A DNA stretch of 64,000 nt from Bacillus_BD sp963765265 (GCA_963765265.1 CAVXVN010000005.1:1-64000); one strand, 5' to 3'. Positions 9,997 to 19,867 are shown, numbered from the stretch's first letter. Program-made: numbers and translations. Notes: a model not told the origin generated them from the letters alone.

Positions 9997-11559
9997 TTAT
10001 TTTCCTCGGCCTCTCCGTCGTACAATAGTAAGCAGTTGATTAAAGGCATCTCGGTAAAATGCATATAATCCCAAAGCATAGAACAATGCCCCAAGTGGGA
10101 TAAGAATGCCTATCTGGATGATGGAATACCATTCGGAAATAGGTGTGAATCTTTTTATTAAGTATAAAGGTACGGCCATAATGAGGGTCGGAATTAAGAC
10201 TCTTATGAAAAGAGAGGCAAGCTTTCTTTTTTCGCCTCGTTCAAAATCCCTATACACAATAAAAATAGAGATGGATAAAAAATACACCGACACAACAGAA
10301 CTGGTTATAGCCAAACCGGCATACCCAAACGGACCTACAAACATCCAATTCAATACGACATTCAAAAGGATGGTTGTTACACTGATTCGAAAGATCGTTG
10401 AAGTTTTTCCTCTAGCGTACATCGATTTGGAAACAATATACTGCATGCCTTGTGTGACAATAATCGGCAAATAATAGAGAAGAGCCATATACGTATTATG
10501 AGTATCTTCTGCTGTGAAGGCGCCGCCCTCAAAAATAAAGGAAATGGCCGCTTCACCGACTAACCAGAGCCCAACAGCAATCGGCATTAATGTAACAAGT
10601 GAAACCTGCATCCCCATCAAAAAGGTTTGTTGAAATTTTTTTGGTTGATCCACCTGTTCTGATAATAGAGTGAAAATGATTGCGGCAATCGTTGTTCCAT
10701 AGATCGCATGTGGAACACTAACAAGAAGGGAAGCATTATTTAAATACGTGACGGCCCCACCAATGGTCCCTGAGGCAAACATTTTATTAACAAACATGTT
10801 AATTTGGCCGACAACAGAATTTAATAGGGATGGTACCAGTAATACGATAAAGGTAGTGCGGAAATCACGATCAACCTTTAAAGTCGGCTTCCAATGAAAT
10901 TCACTTTTATGTAAAAAATAGAACTGAAGGATGGTACCCAAAAGGGTACCGAAAATAAATCCATAGGCTAAACTGTTGATTCCCCATTGATCGGAAAAAA
11001 GTAAGGCAAACACAGCGCCCATCAAGGTGGCAAGAAGCTTTGAGATTTGTGAAGGGATAAAAATTCTTTTTGCTTGTAAATAAGAATCCAAAATCCCATT
11101 CAAAGCGATAGCTGTTAAAAAGAGAAAGAAAAATTGTGTAATTTCAACGGCAATCTTCTCCGTATCGGGAGTCATTGATCCATAGATAAAAGGAACAAAG
11201 GTCGGAACAAAGAAATACCCCGTAATGGTCAAAATAAAAAAGATCAGAGCAGTGGCATTCATAATGCCATTTGCATTTCGTTCCGTCTCTTCTGGGTTAT
11301 CCTTCTGATATTTAACATATAACGGCAGGAAAACATTATTAAAGCCACCCGAAATCATCGCAATCACTAAAGTAATAAAAGAGAAGGCAAGTAAATAGCC
11401 ATCTGTATATTCATTTGCTCCAAATTGTCTGGCGATAATGCTTTCGCGTAAAAACCCAGAAAACTTTACGACAAGTGCAAGCAAGGTAATCCAAATAGCA
11501 GTCTTTTTTAATCCTGACATAGAATTCAGTCGCTTTCTATATATATCTGCTTTCATCAT
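9997..11559 (-). CDS. MurJ/MviN-like polyprenol-linked glycan flippase
   Basis: A 520-residue polytopic membrane protein of the MOP superfamily (MurJ/MviN/Wzx). The family signature near the N-terminus is seen as VVKFSGFLRESIIARQFGAN, followed by GGFNNVFLPLYVKY and about 14 hydrophobic segments. MurJ-type proteins flip lipid-linked wall precursors across the membrane. Here the neighbours (glycosyltransferase, csaB, Wzy-like) suggest transport of a secondary wall polymer unit rather than lipid II. The start could instead be the internal Met14 (MSGLKK); neither has a strong RBS. A paralogue is encoded at 28507-29977. It is the last gene of a minus-strand group beginning at 15435. Confidence 0.88.
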   Translation of the reverse strand: MMKADIYRKRLNSMSGLKKTAIWITLLALVVKFSGFLRESIIARQFGANEYTDGYLLAFSFITLVIAMISGGFNNVFLPLYVKYQKDNPEETERNANGIMNATALIFFILTITGYFFVPTFVPFIYGSMTPDTEKIAVEITQFFFLFLTAIALNGILDSYLQAKRIFIPSQISKLLATLMGAVFALLFSDQWGINSLAYGFIFGTLLGTILQFYFLHKSEFHWKPTLKVDRDFRTTFIVLLVPSLLNSVVGQINMFVNKMFASGTIGGAVTYLNNASLLVSVPHAIYGTTIAAIIFTLLSEQVDQPKKFQQTFLMGMQVSLVTLMPIAVGLWLVGEAAISFIFEGGAFTAEDTHNTYMALLYYLPIIVTQGMQYIVSKSMYARGKTSTIFRISVTTILLNVVLNWMFVGPFGYAGLAITSSVVSVYFLSISIFIVYRDFERGEKRKLASLFIRVLIPTLIMAVPLYLIKRFTPISEWYSIIQIGILIPLGALFYALGLYAFYRDAFNQLLTIVRRRGRGK

Positions 11560-11671
11560 TTCTAATTTACTTTATATTTATTGGGGTAGTTCCCAGATAA
11601 TCTACCACATTAAAGTAATGGGGGTATGTCCCCTCGTACTCGAAAGCAGTAAAGTAACGGCATCTATCCCT

Positions 11672-12851
11672 TTATTTGTATGAACGTAGGGCTTTTAGAT
11701 AAATTTCTTCGTATTTTTCTGCTGCGGTCAAATGAGAGTATTCTTTTTCAATTTTCTCACGTGCCCTTTTCGCCATTTTAACACCTTTTTCAGGATGATC
11801 GAGTAGTTCAATAATGGCCTCAGACATTTGAACAACATTTTTTTCTTCTATTAATAAGCCATCGTTGCCTGGGTCAACGATTTCCTTTAATCCACCAACT
11901 GCACAAGCGATAAGTGGTGTTCCAGAGCCCATAGCTTCTAGAGCCGATATGGACGTGGCTTCCTCCACACCAGCCGAATGGACACTTGGTACAATCACAA
12001 TATCGGCTAAAGCAAAATAATCTTTTACTTTCTCATGTGGTACATCCCCGAGTAAAGTTACTTTTTCATCCATTCCATATTCCTGAACAATCTTTTTAAT
12101 CTCCTCTAGCTGGTTACCATTACCAGCATAGATTAATCTAGTATTTGGATATCTTTCTAGAACAGCTGGAAGAGCAAGAGCGGGATAAGTGACACCGTTC
12201 TTCTTGATCAATCTTCTTGGCACGAACACAATATGTTCATCTTTTGAAAGGTGATATTGTTCACGCAGTACATTCTTTTTCTCTTTATCAGGCATAAAGC
12301 TATGAATATTAATAAAGTTACGAATCGCAGTCGCCTCAACGCCAGATACTTCCTTGACATAGCTTTTAAGCCGCTGATCAACCGTAATAATTTCCCGAGT
12401 TCCTTTGATATGCCTCGATTTCAATCGCCTTCAATTTTTTTGCTTCCGGACTTCCTTCTATTACAGAGCCTTTGCTGACAGCCTCAAAAGCCAAATAGCC
12501 ATGAACGGTAGAGACTACTGGAAGCCCTGTTTCAAGTGCAGCTAATGTTGAATAAGGATCTTGTGCATTAATAATGTCATAGTTTTGCTGTTTATTTTTT
12601 TCAATTAATGAATGTAAGCAACGTTTTCGAACTTTCATACTCCAAAGCATGCCGCTCCCTTTTTTCCACTTATTCAATAGAAAGCTTGGTCCCCGGGCAT
12701 ACAATAATCTCATGATAGGTGGAATGGTGGCGAATGATAATACATCCACTTGATGTCCCTTTGCTTCTAAGCCTGCTTTTAAAGTCGTCACATGTGTGGA
12801 TAGTCCGCCCACGTGAGGGTATTCATATGATGTGGCAATCAGGATTTTCAT
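11672..12851 (-). CDS. GT4-family glycosyltransferase (one frameshift)
   Basis: The N-terminal half (start ATG 12851, MKILIATSYEYPHVGGLSTH) has the GT-B acceptor-domain motif GGLSTHV. The C-terminal half has the donor-binding region (VFVPRRLIKKNGV, LIYAGNGNQLEEIKKIV) and the GT4 EX7E-like motif (SISALEAMGSGTPLIACAVGGL). The halves are in different frames that overlap near 12400, consistent with one single-base indel inside EIEAYQ/GTREIITVD. Together they give about 390 residues, normal for GT4 enzymes. It would transfer a sugar from a nucleotide donor to a lipid-linked intermediate at the cytoplasmic membrane face. The preceding minus-strand gene is csaB and the following one is the flippase. 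Confidence 0.82.
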
Positions 12852-12937
12852 TTCTGTACCTCCTTATGGTAAAAAAGGGAACAATGCTATAACAAGTATG
12901 TTTGTCATGCTTGCACCCTTTCATTGTTCGTCAATTG

Positions 12938-14059
12938 TTATTCTTTTTCCGGACGAATAAATTTTTCCTTTAAAAGCTCCACATTAGATAATGCCTCTTT
13001 TCGTAATTCATTGGCATTGTCTTTGACGATGCTAGAATAATGATCGCGATTATCCAGTAAATAACAAGCATTCTTTGTTAGACTCTCGACATTCATTTCT
13101 TCTAGGGCAGCGGAAAATTCCCACATACCATTTCGTTTTAACAAGCTTTCAACCTTTTTATCATAGCTAAGTCCAATATGAGGGACACCGGTAATCGTAG
13201 AGAAAATAAGTGCGTGAAGTCTCATTCCAATTGTCAATTGACAATTACCGATAAAATTTATATATTGATTCGGCGAAAAATTTACATCAAGTAGATGACA
13301 TTTGTCACGATGTGCCATTTGACTCAATACTTTTTCACTTGCAAGCGCGTCATGATGTCCTTCCATAGGGACAAAAACAGGAGTTACCCCTTGTTTTTCA
13401 ATCAGAGCATCGAGAATTTGCGCCACCTGTTCAAACTGCTTTGTTCTCTCAAACCATGGACGAACGGAAACGGCAAGAAGACGGTCTTTTTTTTCAAGGT
13501 GAAGACTATCTATACAGGCAGTATCCTTTTTTAGTTGAAAAGCAAAGACAATGTCAGAAGTCACGATTGTTTCCGGTCTTTTCACTCCGATTTGCTCTAG
13601 CAAATCTTTCGAGTATTGATCACGAACGGTAACAAAGTCCGCCATATTGGCAAATACCTTCATGAGAAGTTTCCCCCAGGTGGAGGACACTGGACCGATT
13701 CCTTGTGAGAAAAACATGACCTTTGTTCCGCATAGCTTTGCTAAAAAGACAATTAATAAATAATAAGGAAGTGGGCCAAAAAGAAAGCGTGTTGGATAGG
13801 TATCCTGCAACAATCCACCACCACCACTAATTAACAGATCGGAACCTCTTAAAGCATTTACCTTTTCTTTAAAGTCATGACGCCATCCACGATATATACT
13901 TTTTACATGGTGCTGTGAGGCAGTTTTTCTAGGTGACAGAGAAAAAACGGTTATATCCGGATCCTTTAAACGATCGCGCAAATTCACAATAATCGATTCT
14001 AGGATGGCCTCGTCACCTGTATTCCCAACACCGTAAAATCCCGAGATCACTATCTTCAA
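12938..14059 (-). CDS. csaB: Polysaccharide pyruvyl transferase CsaB
   Basis: 373 residues matching the CsaB/WcaK pyruvyl transferase family: N-terminal ISGFYGVGNTGDEAILESI, LLISGGGGLLQDTYPTR, MFFSQGIGPV, and C-terminal IGMRLHALIFSTITGVPHIG. CsaB adds pyruvate ketals from phosphoenolpyruvate to secondary cell-wall polysaccharide, the ligand recognised by SLH domains. This fits the SLH enzymes at 4.8-9.9 kb. The start is TTG 14059, preceded by AGGGGGGAA, and its first four bases overlap the stop of the upstream Wzy-like gene, so the two are translationally coupled. Confidence 0.92.
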   Translation of the reverse strand: MKIVISGFYGVGNTGDEAILESIIVNLRDRLKDPDITVFSLSPRKTASQHHVKSIYRGWRHDFKEKVNALRGSDLLISGGGGLLQDTYPTRFLFGPLPYYLLIVFLAKLCGTKVMFFSQGIGPVSSTWGKLLMKVFANMADFVTVRDQYSKDLLEQIGVKRPETIVTSDIVFAFQLKKDTACIDSLHLEKKDRLLAVSVRPWFERTKQFEQVAQILDALIEKQGVTPVFVPMEGHHDALASEKVLSQMAHRDKCHLLDVNFSPNQYINFIGNCQLTIGMRLHALIFSTITGVPHIGLSYDKKVESLLKRNGMWEFSAALEEMNVESLTKNACYLLDNRDHYSSIVKDNANELRKEALSNVELLKEKFIRPEKE

Positions 14060-15435
14060 AGAGTATTCCCCCCTTGCTTGCTAAACGACGTCGATAGGTC
14101 TGTTTGCTTGTAAACATAGAAGTAAGCAATAATAGCACATAAATAAATACTAACAGATGGTGCTGTGAAAACATGACCAGCAAAACCGGCAATACCCAAT
14201 CCGAGTACAATGCTCAAAATCAATAGTGCGTCTTTTGGTAAAAGGATTTGTGAGAGGCTTTTACATGTATACCCTATTGACCTTATGGCAAAATATAATA
14301 AGGGTAAGAAGTACAAAATTGAGCCTATGATGCCCGTTGAAAAAAAGAGATCAAAATAATCGATTTCAATTGTTTTAGGTTGGCCGGTGTAATTACTTGC
14401 ATAGCCCATTCCAAAAAGTTTTTGTTTCATAGATGCTTTTTCATAGTAATCTGTATGCTGAGAAAAAAATAGTTGTCGTCCGCTTAAAATTAAATCCTCA
14501 ACTTTGTTCACTTCGCCATTTTTATATGGATCTGTAACATCAAGATCGGTCTCGTCTTGTTCAGGGACTTCGAGACGTTCAATATGAATTTGGGTATTAT
14601 GGACTAAAGGGGAAATGGGCGTTACTAAAGCCAGAGTCATGATGCAAAGCAACATCATAATCCCATTTAGTCTCATGTTGCCAAATTGTGTTTTTTTCAG
14701 GAAAAAGGCAATGATTAAACTAATGAAGGCAACGATTATAGTGATTAATAGAGCACCGTAGCCAACCTTTGTACCAACCATGATTAAGGCATAGCCAGAG
14801 AGAAACACGGGAATCCAAAAAATGAGCCCTCTTACGTTTTGCGTTTTTACAATTGCATAATAAACGATGAGTGGAAAAATGATAGCGATTGTCGCTCCTA
14901 TTTCGTTACCAGCATAAAACCAACCAGAGTATCCTATTTTAGCTGATTTATAGCTGTCTAAGCTTGTTCCCGTCATGATGGATATATACATCACAAGACC
15001 AATGATGATCCCGCTAATCATGATGTTCCGCATAAAAATAGTTGTTAACTCTACCTTTCCAGCGAATAACTTAAATAAATAGATAAAATGAATCATGATC
15101 ACATTAAAATAGGTGATTTTTGCAAGGAACTTTATTTCCTCAAAAAAGTCAAAAGTAGGTTTAGCTGATACGTTGATGCTTAAATTCACGATGATAAAGA
15201 TGAACCACAAGGCTAAATAGTGAATGGCATACTTTGCAAAGTGACTTTTCTTATATTGTGAAAGTAAAAACAGTACGCAAAAGGCCATATAAATGAAGCG
15301 GATCAAAACGCCAGCCGTTGCACTCGTATTTAATTTCATAACGCTGAATGTTGTTAAAATATCAAGGATGGGCTGAAAGGCAATAAAGTAAATGAAAAAT
15401 AATACAAATTTATTTTGGGTTAAACTTTTTAACAT
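14056..15435 (-). CDS. O-antigen polymerase/ligase-like (Wzy/WaaL-type) membrane protein
   Basis: A polytopic membrane protein with about 11 hydrophobic segments and a large extracytoplasmic loop between them (residues about 290-350), as in Wzy/WaaL proteins. I chose ATG 15435 because AGGAAGGA lies just upstream; the frame is open to 15468 without an RBS. The conserved stretches KIGYSGWFYAGNEIGA, GTKVGYGALLI and KQKLFGMGYASNYTG are shared with the paralogue at 25675-27036. It probably polymerises or ligates lipid-linked repeat units outside the membrane. It precedes csaB with a 4-base overlap. Confidence 0.83.
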   Translation of the reverse strand: MLKSLTQNKFVLFFIYFIAFQPILDILTTFSVMKLNTSATAGVLIRFIYMAFCVLFLLSQYKKSHFAKYAIHYLALWFIFIIVNLSINVSAKPTFDFFEEIKFLAKITYFNVIMIHFIYLFKLFAGKVELTTIFMRNIMISGIIIGLVMYISIMTGTSLDSYKSAKIGYSGWFYAGNEIGATIAIIFPLIVYYAIVKTQNVRGLIFWIPVFLSGYALIMVGTKVGYGALLITIIVAFISLIIAFFLKKTQFGNMRLNGIMMLLCIMTLALVTPISPLVHNTQIHIERLEVPEQDETDLDVTDPYKNGEVNKVEDLILSGRQLFFSQHTDYYEKASMKQKLFGMGYASNYTGQPKTIEIDYFDLFFSTGIIGSILYFLPLLYFAIRSIGYTCKSLSQILLPKDALLILSIVLGLGIAGFAGHVFTAPSVSIYLCAIIAYFYVYKQTDLSTSFSKQGGNTL

Positions 15436-16066
15436 AAATGTCCTTCCTATCTCATCAAGAGAGTTCAACGAATAGATGGTTTATTTACCACTTTAACAGG
15501 TAATAAATTTCCTCCCTTAATGGAGGTTTCACATTATTGATTATGACAGATTTAGTGACAAAAAACTAACCTCTTCTTCCTTTCTAAACTAGTATCACTT
15601 AAATAATAAGAAATAAATATATTATTCGCAACCTATTCAATTAAAAAAAGGACAGTACTTGCACCACTTTTTAATATCCCAGTGAGAAGGGGATGTACTG
15701 CTTTAACGAGTTTCAATAAATTAGGGTTGTTCCCTCAATAATTATTTTAATAGATTGACCTTTAGATACTGGTAACAGTCTTGTACTTTTGTTAAACTAG
15801 GTGGGGTAATAAACTGTATATTATAGGGTAGGATTGTCAAGCTATACTGACTCCGAAGGATACAATAAAGAATGGGGAAGAACGGCTGAAAACTTTAAGT
15901 CAGTCGTTCTTTATTATTTATTTTTATTCTTCAACAAAAGTTGATATAATGTCTTATGTGGAAAAAATGTTTAAGATTCGACAAACTGTTTCCTATTTAC
16001 TAAAAGAGGAAAACAGTTAGGTGTTTCTATAGAAGCAAGTAAATGAGTAGAACAGGTGTTTATCGT
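15436..16066. other. Divergent promoter region
   Basis: About 630 bases between divergent polysaccharide genes with no credible gene. It holds a hairpin at 15879-15913 (AAGAACG-GCTGA / TCAGTCGTTCTT followed by a T-rich run), which may end or attenuate a leader transcript before the gene at 16082. A degenerate GGACAG... element lies near 15648. Confidence 0.5.
15879..15918 (+). terminator. Leader hairpin with T-rich tail
   Basis: AAGAACGGCTGA pairs with TCAGTCGTTCTT and is followed by TATTATTTATTTTTATTC. No gene ends just upstream on the plus strand, so it may be an attenuator of the glycosyltransferase operon starting at 16082. Confidence 0.55.
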
Positions 16067-16081
16067 GAAGGTGATGAGTTA

Positions 16082-17185
16082 ATGAATAATCAAAGAGTTC
16101 TAGTCATAACGAATATGTATCCTACTTCTGAACATAAAAGCTTTGGTATTTTTGTGAAGAATCAGGTCGATGCATTAAAAAAGAGACAGGTACATGTCGA
16201 TGTCATCGCTGTCACGAATCCAAAAAGCGGGAAAGTAAATGTGATCAAAAAGTATTCTGCTTGGTTTATCAAAACAATACTTAATCTTGTGACAAAAGGA
16301 AAAACTTATGATGTCATTCATGCTCATTATGTATTCCCAAGTGGATTTTTAGGGCTTTTATTTAAAAAGTTGTTTGGAATAAGGCTGGTCGTGACTGCTC
16401 ATGGTGGAGATATTGATAAAATGGCGAAAAAGAGTAGGAGACTCTTTAAGCTTACAGAATTCATTTTGCATGAAGCGGACCATGTCATTGCGGTTGGTGA
16501 AGAGCTACACGAGCAAATTATCACGACCTTTTCGGTTGATCAGCGGAAAGTTTCCATTATTAATATGGGGGTAAACCGAGAAGTATTTAAACCACATGAT
16601 CAAGGAAAAGCTCGAATGCTATGTGGGATTGCTGAGCATGAAAAGGTCATTCTTTTTGTCGGGAATATACTTCAACAAAAAGGAATCTCTGAACTTATTG
16701 ATGCCATTGACCTAATTCATCAGTCAGAGCCATCTGTCAGGCTCTATTTAATTGGCGCCGAAAAAAGTCCAAGCTTTAAACATCAGCTGGAGCGGGTAAT
16801 AAAAGATAATCAATTGGAGAATATTGTTCAATTTCTTGGTACGAAGGAGCAACCGGTTATTGCAAAATGGATGTCTGCTGCTGATTGTGTTGTACTGCCT
16901 TCTTATATGGAAGGATTTGGACTTGTTGCATTGGAAGCGATGGCTTGTGGAACACCAGTTGTTGGTACAAATGTCGGTGGGTTGAAATATTTATTGGCGG
17001 ATGGAGCAGGAGTCATTTCGCCTGTGAAAAATTCAATAGAGTTAGCGAATTCAATTTTATATATTTTATCATCTGAGAAAGAAAGAAATAAGATCATTAG
17101 AAATGGAATTATCAAAGCAGAGGAAAACGACCAGGAACGAATGCTCAATCGGGTAATGGATGTTTATTTTCCTACTGGAGGGTAG
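16082..17185 (+). CDS. GT4-family glycosyltransferase
   Basis: 367 residues from ATG 16082, which has GAAGGTGAT seven bases upstream; the frame is open from 16043 but without an RBS. GT-B fold: N-terminal NMYPTSEHKSFGIFVKNQVD, DVIHAHYVFPSGFLG, TAHGGDID; C-terminal VILFVGNILQQKGISELI and the GT4 donor motif SYMEGFGLVALEAMACGTPV with the EX7E glutamates. These are features of retaining nucleotide-sugar transferases such as the TuaC/EpsD types. It starts a plus-strand operon with the two following ALG14/ALG13-like genes. Confidence 0.88.
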   Translation: MNNQRVLVITNMYPTSEHKSFGIFVKNQVDALKKRQVHVDVIAVTNPKSGKVNVIKKYSAWFIKTILNLVTKGKTYDVIHAHYVFPSGFLGLLFKKLFGIRLVVTAHGGDIDKMAKKSRRLFKLTEFILHEADHVIAVGEELHEQIITTFSVDQRKVSIINMGVNREVFKPHDQGKARMLCGIAEHEKVILFVGNILQQKGISELIDAIDLIHQSEPSVRLYLIGAEKSPSFKHQLERVIKDNQLENIVQFLGTKEQPVIAKWMSAADCVVLPSYMEGFGLVALEAMACGTPVVGTNVGGLKYLLADGAGVISPVKNSIELANSILYILSSEKERNKIIRNGIIKAEENDQERMLNRVMDVYFPTGG

Positions 17186-17194
17186 GATGGATCT

Positions 17195-17680
17195 ATGAGA
17201 GGACAAATGAAAAAACAAAAAAAGGTTTTATTTATCTCATCGTTAGGGGGACATTTAACCCAGCTTTTACAGTTAAAACCCCTTTTTAAAGAGTATGATT
17301 ATCATATTATAACGGAAAAATCAATTATAACTGAGGACTTGAGCAAGCAATACCGTATGTCTTTTTTAGTGTACGGCGCAAGAAACTATCTATTTAAATA
17401 CTTCTTTAAATTCAGCTTCAATATTATTAAATCACTTTACTATTTCTTGCGTGAGAAGCCGGATGTCATTGTGACGACAGGTGCCCATACGGCTGTTCCT
17501 ATGTGTTATATTGCCAAAATATTAGGCAAGAAAGTAATTTTCATTGAAAGTTTTGCCAAAACATCCACGCCAACAATATCTGGAAAGCTTGTTTATCCGA
17601 TTGCGGATTTATTCATTGTCCAATGGGAGGAAATGAAGAAGCATTATCCTAAAGCAGTGTATGGAGGGTCTATCTATTGA
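17195..17680 (+). CDS. ALG14/PssD-like glycosyltransferase subunit
   Basis: 161 residues. The N-terminal ISSLGGHLTQLLQLKPLF and the central KPDVIVTTGAHTAVPMCYIAKILGKK with FIESFAKT match the ALG14/PssD/Cps14F family, the membrane-anchoring acceptor-binding half of a split GT28-type transferase. It acts with the protein of the next gene, with which it overlaps by four bases. A second possible start is ATG 17207. The gene follows the GT4 gene by nine bases, so the three are one operon. Confidence 0.87.
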   Translation: MRGQMKKQKKVLFISSLGGHLTQLLQLKPLFKEYDYHIITEKSIITEDLSKQYRMSFLVYGARNYLFKYFFKFSFNIIKSLYYFLREKPDVIVTTGAHTAVPMCYIAKILGKKVIFIESFAKTSTPTISGKLVYPIADLFIVQWEEMKKHYPKAVYGGSIY

Positions 17681-18159
17681 TATTTGTAGTATTAGGGACA
17701 CATGAGCTTCCTTTTGACCGACTGTTAAAGGAAATAGATGAGCAAATTTTAACAGGAAAAATAAAGGAAGAAGTCATTGTTCAAGCAGGTCACACAAAAT
17801 ATCGCTCAGAACAGATGAAATTCTTAGATTTTACGACCTATGAACATATGGCTGAATTGTATCGACAAGCGAATTTTATTATCACTCATGGAGGAACAGG
17901 ATCGATCACGTTGGGAATGAAAATGGGTAAAAAGGTGATCGCCGTGCCAAGATTAGTGAAATATGGAGAACATAACGATGATCATCAATTGGAAATTGTG
18001 AAACAGTTTCGACAAACAGGTCATATTCTCTATTGGAATGAACCGATTGAGTTCAGTCAAGTACTTCAGGAAATTGAAAGCTTTAAGCCCGCTCCTTTTA
18101 AAAGTGGGAATAGTGAGATTCTAGCCATCATTCGAAACTTTATTGATGGCGTTATATAA
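17677..18159 (+). CDS. ALG13/PssE-like glycosyltransferase catalytic subunit
   Basis: 160 residues from TTG 17677, overlapping the stop of the preceding gene. It corresponds to the C-terminal, nucleotide-sugar-binding half of GT28 enzymes (ALG13, PssE, Cps14G): MIFVVLGTHELPFDRLLKEI, then FIITHGGTGSITLGMKMGKKVIAVPRL and YGEHNDDHQLEIV. In characterised pairs this soluble subunit binds the membrane subunit to add the second sugar of a repeat unit. The tight overlap supports co-translation and complex formation. Confidence 0.87.
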   Translation: MIFVVLGTHELPFDRLLKEIDEQILTGKIKEEVIVQAGHTKYRSEQMKFLDFTTYEHMAELYRQANFIITHGGTGSITLGMKMGKKVIAVPRLVKYGEHNDDHQLEIVKQFRQTGHILYWNEPIEFSQVLQEIESFKPAPFKSGNSEILAIIRNFIDGVI

Positions 18160-18189
18160 CTTTTGGTGATGCATTAACCAGTTAGTCTA

Positions 18190-18241
18190 AAGAGGGACAG
18201 TCCTACGCCGCTTTAAAGCGATGTGGGACTGTCCCTTTTTC
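18190..18241 (+). terminator. Terminator of the GGGACAGTCC hairpin type
   Basis: AAAGAGGGACAGTCC pairs with GGGACTGTCCCTTT around a loop containing GCTTTAAAGC, followed by TTTTTCT. It is closely similar to the terminator at 8521-8572, including the TTTAAAGCG loop. Confidence 0.9.
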
Positions 18242-18466
18242 TAGTAAATATTATTTCTATCTAATGGTAGAAAATATTTAGGAACGATGAAATTTAAAGT
18301 GGAAAATGGAAAAGATGGAGTATATGTAAGATCCTATATTACGCTTCCATTACAAAGAATCAAATTTTTAACTTGCTAAACAGCTTTCAATTAGAGATAA
18401 TTATTAGTATTTGATTTGCTGCATTTCTAATAAAATTGTTTTTGAGTACATAGAGGAGCAATTGCT

Positions 18467-18832
18467 GTGAAGAAATTTATGAAATTTGGACTAATTGGTA
18501 TATTAAATACACTTATTACAATTGGTAGTTATATGTTATTCGTGTATCTTGGAATGAATTATATCATTGCAAATGTTATTGGTTATGGAATTGGTGTTAT
18601 TAATAGCTATTATTGGAACAAGAATTGGGTATTTCAAGTAAACTCGAATCAAAGAAATATTTTTGTGAAGTTTGTTGTTGTGAATCTTATTACACTTGCT
18701 ATTAATACTTTAGCTTTGTATATATTAGCTAATTACCTTGATATTCATCCGTACCTTGCTCAAATATTTGCAACTGGTTTTGGATTATTAATCAACTTTT
18801 TTCTTAATAAAAAATGGACTTTTGAAAAGTAG
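18467..18832 (+). CDS. GtrA-family membrane protein
   Basis: 121 residues with four transmembrane helices. The start is GTG 18467 with GAGGAGCAAT upstream. Matches the GtrA family pattern: MKKFMKFGLIGILNTLITI, IGYGIGVINSYYWNKNWVF and the C-terminal GFGLLINFFLNKKWTFEK. GtrA proteins are thought to flip or support transfer of undecaprenyl-phosphate-linked sugars made by a GtrB partner, and such a partner is the next gene 45 bases downstream. Confidence 0.9.
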   Translation: MKKFMKFGLIGILNTLITIGSYMLFVYLGMNYIIANVIGYGIGVINSYYWNKNWVFQVNSNQRNIFVKFVVVNLITLAINTLALYILANYLDIHPYLAQIFATGFGLLINFFLNKKWTFEK

Positions 18833-18877
18833 AGTAATATTAATAAGTCTTAGATCGTTTTTCAAGGAGGAAAAGAT

Positions 18878-19867
18878 ATGAAAGAATTAATTTCTATTGT
18901 AGTCCCAATGTATTTTGAAGAAGAAGTGGCTCAAGAATGTTATAACAGAATTACTGCTGTCATGAATAGCAATCATTATAATTATGAATTGGTATTTGTT
19001 AATGATGGAAGTACAGATCGAACGTTAGAAATTTTAGAGCAATTAGCAATGAATGACAATCGAATGAAAGTAATTAGTTTTGCTCGGAATTTTGGACATC
19101 AGATAGCCGTTACAGCAGGAATCGATTATGCAAAAGGGGATGCAATTGTCATAATTGATGCGGATTTACAAGACCCACCTGAGGTTATACCTGAACTCGT
19201 TAATAAATGGTTAGAAGGTTTTGATGTCGTTTATGCGAAACGGAAAAAGCGAAAGGGTGAGACTTTGTTTAAACTATTAACAGCAAAATATTTCTATAAA
19301 TTTCTAAACTATATGTCTGATATTGATATTCCAAAAGATACAGGTGATTTCAGGCTTATTGATCGTAAAGTAGCTGCTGTTTTTAGAAAAATGACGGAAA
19401 AAAATCGTTTTGTACGAGGGATGTTTTCGTGGATTGGTTTTTCCCAAACCTATATTGAGTATGAAAGAGATGAGCGATTCGCAGGAGAAACAAAGTATCC
19501 TTTTAAGAAAATGATTAAATTTGCTTCTGATGGAATCATTGCTTTCTCTTCAAAACCTTTAAAATTAGTAATGACATTAGGATCTGCATCTGTCTTGGTT
19601 TCAATTATTGTATTATTATATTCAATCTTAACTCGGTTATTTGGTCATGAAGTTCAGCCAGGATGGGCATCTATTATGGTTGCAATCACTTTTTTTAGTG
19701 GGATTCAATTATTGGGATTAGGCATCGTTGGACAGTATATTGCTAGAATATATGATGAAAGTAAAAATAGACCTATCTACATAGTTAAGGATGTATATAA
19801 TATTGAAAATGAGGAAGATCTTTTAGGAAATTCTTTAAAGGTTGATAAAATGGGGACCTTAAGATAA
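18878..19867 (+). CDS. GtrB-like undecaprenyl-phosphate glycosyltransferase (GT2)
   Basis: 329 residues; AAGGAGGAAAAG precedes ATG 18878. The GT2 catalytic domain is clear: ISIVVPMYFEEE, VFVNDGSTDRT, FARNFGHQIAVTAGIDYAKG, IIDADLQDPPEVIPEL (DXD-type Asp), and DTGDFRLIDRKV. Two C-terminal transmembrane helices follow (about 230-305), as in GtrB/CsbB/YkoT proteins, which make undecaprenyl-phosphate-sugar for decoration of wall polymers outside the membrane. It is paired with gtrA. Confidence 0.9.
   Translation: MKELISIVVPMYFEEEVAQECYNRITAVMNSNHYNYELVFVNDGSTDRTLEILEQLAMNDNRMKVISFARNFGHQIAVTAGIDYAKGDAIVIIDADLQDPPEVIPELVNKWLEGFDVVYAKRKKRKGETLFKLLTAKYFYKFLNYMSDIDIPKDTGDFRLIDRKVAAVFRKMTEKNRFVRGMFSWIGFSQTYIEYERDERFAGETKYPFKKMIKFASDGIIAFSSKPLKLVMTLGSASVLVSIIVLLYSILTRLFGHEVQPGWASIMVAITFFSGIQLLGLGIVGQYIARIYDESKNRPIYIVKDVYNIENEEDLLGNSLKVDKMGTLR

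Noticed and set aside
11577..15745. Repeat pair at 11577-11660 and 15648-15745
   Set aside because: Both contain GTCCC-like and TACTGCTTT strings in opposite orientation, but the match is too short and degenerate to call a repeat family.
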